Below are positions 6,475-8,181 of a DNA stretch of 8,181 nucleotides, in pieces. The stretch's first letter is position 1. Every line of letters starts with the position of its first letter. The notes under the pieces are model-generated. The model saw only the letters and a list, made by a program, of their open reading frames with translations. It did no database searches and was not told the DNA's origin. The position numbers were made by a program, and so were the translations under genes. The DNA lies in contig DAOVQI010000131.1 in NCBI GenBank assembly GCA_030628785.1, positions 1 to 8,181 of the forward strand. Reading direction: 5' to 3'. Source of the DNA: Bacteroidota bacterium (GTDB lineage Bacteria > Bacteroidota > Bacteroidia > Bacteroidales > VadinHA17).

Positions 6475-8181
6475 ATGAACACCAGTATCCTCAACCTTCG
6501 TAAATCCATCAACAAGGCTTACCTCAAAGTAAAACCTTCCAGACCGGAGTTTGAAGCCTTCAGGAAAAATATCGTTAAACTCCTGGATCAGATCAGCGAG
6601 CCGGAATCCGAAGAGTTCCATAAAAACATTTTATCAGAGTTTCTGAAAGAAACGTTTTACTCTCCCGACCATTACATCAATACCAAAGGCCGGGCCGACC
6701 TGGTCATCCATAACGGAAAGGATACCGACAGCAGTGTCGGTGTTTTGATCGAGACCAAAAAGCCGGGGAACAGGATCGAAATGCCAGCTAAGGATAACCT
6801 GAACACAAAAGCATTCCATGAGCTTTTGCTGTATTATTTCAGGGAGCGTATTACGGATAATAATCTCGAGATTAAATACCTCATCGCAACCGATATTTAC
6901 GAATGGTACATTTTTAATGCCGGTGAATTTGAAAGATTGTTTGCCGGAAATAAAAACCTGGTGAAACAATTCAGGGATTTCGAGGAGGGAAGGCTTTCAG
7001 GGAAAACAACCGATTTCTTTTACAGAAATATTGCCGAATCGTTTATCGGACAGCTTGATCATGAAATATCCGTTACCCATATCGATATCAGGGATTATGA
7101 AAAGATCCTGAGAAACGGATCGGATAAAGACGAAAAAAAACTGGTTGCCCTGTATAAGATATTTTCACCGGAACACCTGCTGAAGCTTCCATTCACCAAT
7201 GACAGTAACACACTCGACAAAGGTTTTTATAACGAGTTGCTGCATATCATCGGTTTAAAGGAAACCAAAGCGGGAAGTAAAAAGCTGATCGGCCGGAAGC
7301 CTGAAGATGAAAGAGATGCAGGGTCACTGATTGAAAATGCAGTAACCATTCTGCAATATGAAGATTGCCTCGCACAGGTTGAACCTTCCGGTATTGGCGG
7401 TAATAAAGAAGAACAGCTCTATAACATTGCCCTTGAACTGGTCATAACCTGGATCAACCGCATCCTGTTCCTGAAACTGCTCGAAGGACAGCTGGTAAGA
7501 TACCACGATGGCGATGAAGCATTCAAATTCCTGAATATCAATCGTATTTCCGATTACGATACACTGAACAAGCTGTTTTTCCAGGTGCTGGCAGTTAAGG
7601 AAAATGAGCGGAACGAACCGGTAAAACAAAAGTTTGGCAATATCCCGTACCTGAACAGTTCGCTGTTTGAGCCCAATGACTTGGAGCATAAAACAATACG
7701 CATCAGCAACCTGGAGGATGAATATAAACTTCCCGTGCCGGGCGCTACAGTCCTGAAAGATAGCACCGGAAAGCGCCTGAAAGACGAAATGAATACCTTG
7801 CAATATTTGTTTGAGTTTCTCGATGCATACGATTTTGCCAGCGAAGGCACGGAAGAGATACAGGAGGAAAATAAAACCCTGATCAATGCTTCCGTCCTGG
7901 GACTGATATTTGAAAAGATAAACGGGTATAAAGAAGGTTCGTTTTTTACACCCGGATTTATTACCATGTACATGTGCCGGGAGACCATCCGCAGGGCGGT
8001 TGTACAGAAGTTTAACGAGGCAAAAGGCTGGAACTGCAAATCTCTGGATGACATTTATGATAAAATAGACGATAAAAGGGAGGCCAACCGGATCATCAAC
8101 AGTCTCAGGATCTGTGATCCTGCCGTGGGTTCGGGACATTTCCTGGTCTCAACCCTGAATGAACTCATTACGATAAAATCG
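6475..8181 (+). CDS. Type IIG-like restriction-modification enzyme, N-terminal part (runs off window)
   Basis: An uninterrupted frame of 569 codons from ATG 6475 to the last base, with no stop. The frame is open upstream to a TAA at 6370-6372 but has no earlier ATG. The N-terminal region resembles the DUF7149-type domain of Eco57I-like enzymes and carries a PD-(D/E)xK nuclease signature: D75 in GRADLVI, then E93 and K95 in IETKKP, followed by the helical FHELLLYYF (114-122) and ATDIYEWYIF (138-147). A helical linker region follows. Then come adenine-N6 methyltransferase motif X (GSFFTPGF, 488-495) and the AdoMet-binding motif I (CDPAVGSGHFL, 547-557). Motif IV (NPPY/F) and the target recognition domain should lie beyond the window; family members are usually about 1,000 residues or more. 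One chain would both methylate its DNA target and cut unmodified DNA, as in phage defence. Sampled 60-base lines here hold 23-32 G+C, against 11 in a sampled line of the receptor gene and 23-24 in the deacetylase and AlkD-like genes, hinting at transfer. Confidence 0.88.
   Translation, partial: MNTSILNLRKSINKAYLKVKPSRPEFEAFRKNIVKLLDQISEPESEEFHKNILSEFLKETFYSPDHYINTKGRADLVIHNGKDTDSSVGVLIETKKPGNRIEMPAKDNLNTKAFHELLLYYFRERITDNNLEIKYLIATDIYEWYIFNAGEFERLFAGNKNLVKQFRDFEEGRLSGKTTDFFYRNIAESFIGQLDHEISVTHIDIRDYEKILRNGSDKDEKKLVALYKIFSPEHLLKLPFTNDSNTLDKGFYNELLHIIGLKETKAGSKKLIGRKPEDERDAGSLIENAVTILQYEDCLAQVEPSGIGGNKEEQLYNIALELVITWINRILFLKLLEGQLVRYHDGDEAFKFLNINRISDYDTLNKLFFQVLAVKENERNEPVKQKFGNIPYLNSSLFEPNDLEHKTIRISNLEDEYKLPVPGATVLKDSTGKRLKDEMNTLQYLFEFLDAYDFASEGTEEIQEENKTLINASVLGLIFEKINGYKEGSFFTPGFITMYMCRETIRRAVVQKFNEAKGWNCKSLDDIYDKIDDKREANRIINSLRICDPAVGSGHFLVSTLNELITIKS

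Noticed and set aside
6310..6969. Minus-strand open frames at 6310-6621 and 6634-6969
   Set aside because: They overlap the start of the restriction-modification gene on the other strand and have no family features.
7324..8139. Long minus-strand open frame (271 codons), and another at 7554-8054
   Set aside because: Both are antisense to the restriction-modification gene, whose plus frame has clear nuclease and methyltransferase motifs. The antisense translations show no recognisable domain.

Overview
The window looks like a fragment of an AT-rich Bacteroidota chromosome, probably an environmental Bacteroidales-type lineage. Four things point there: a TonB-dependent receptor with an N-terminal carboxypeptidase-regulatory-like domain, a DUF7033-type polysaccharide deacetylase, promoter-like TTTG / TAnnTTTG boxes, and an absence of clear Shine-Dalgarno sequences. 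The taxonomic call is inference from gene families and sequence style; no rRNA or other marker gene is present.

Layout. Positions 1-544 are non-coding and repeat-rich: scattered AGTGGTC-type copies, then a degenerate tandem array with a strict 11-base period, interrupted twice by GC-richer inserts. A polysaccharide deacetylase gene lies on the minus strand (545-1849), with a good Bacteroidota-style promoter at 1890-1922. Divergent from it, a small histidine-rich membrane protein (1983-2351) is followed by a 320-base gap containing a ~99-base multi-stem inverted-repeat element, then a complete 808-residue TonB-dependent receptor (2672-5098). A near-perfect 16-bp-arm hairpin separates the receptor from a convergent AlkD-type DNA glycosylase gene (5191-5976, minus). 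A 498-base gene-free stretch (5977-6474) carries four palindromic elements, one of them a degenerate copy of the hairpin on the other side of the glycosylase gene. The last 1,707 bases are one open frame running off the window edge: the N-terminal 569 residues of a Type IIG-like restriction-modification fusion (PD-(D/E)xK nuclease motif, then methyltransferase motifs X and I).

How the genes may work together. The histidine-rich protein and the receptor are co-oriented neighbours and plausibly form a small uptake module; a metal or metal-containing ligand is a guess based on eight histidines in one protein and a CxxC in the receptor plug. The deacetylase probably acts on surface or exopolysaccharide. 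The AlkD-like glycosylase (alkylated-base repair) and the restriction-modification enzyme are both DNA-directed, but nothing in the sequence links them functionally. The restriction gene is visibly richer in G+C than its neighbours, which suggests separate acquisition. I see no clear evidence of a wholly new multi-gene system. The most unusual items are the 11-base array, the multi-stem element before the receptor, and the histidine-rich protein paired with the CxxC-plug receptor.
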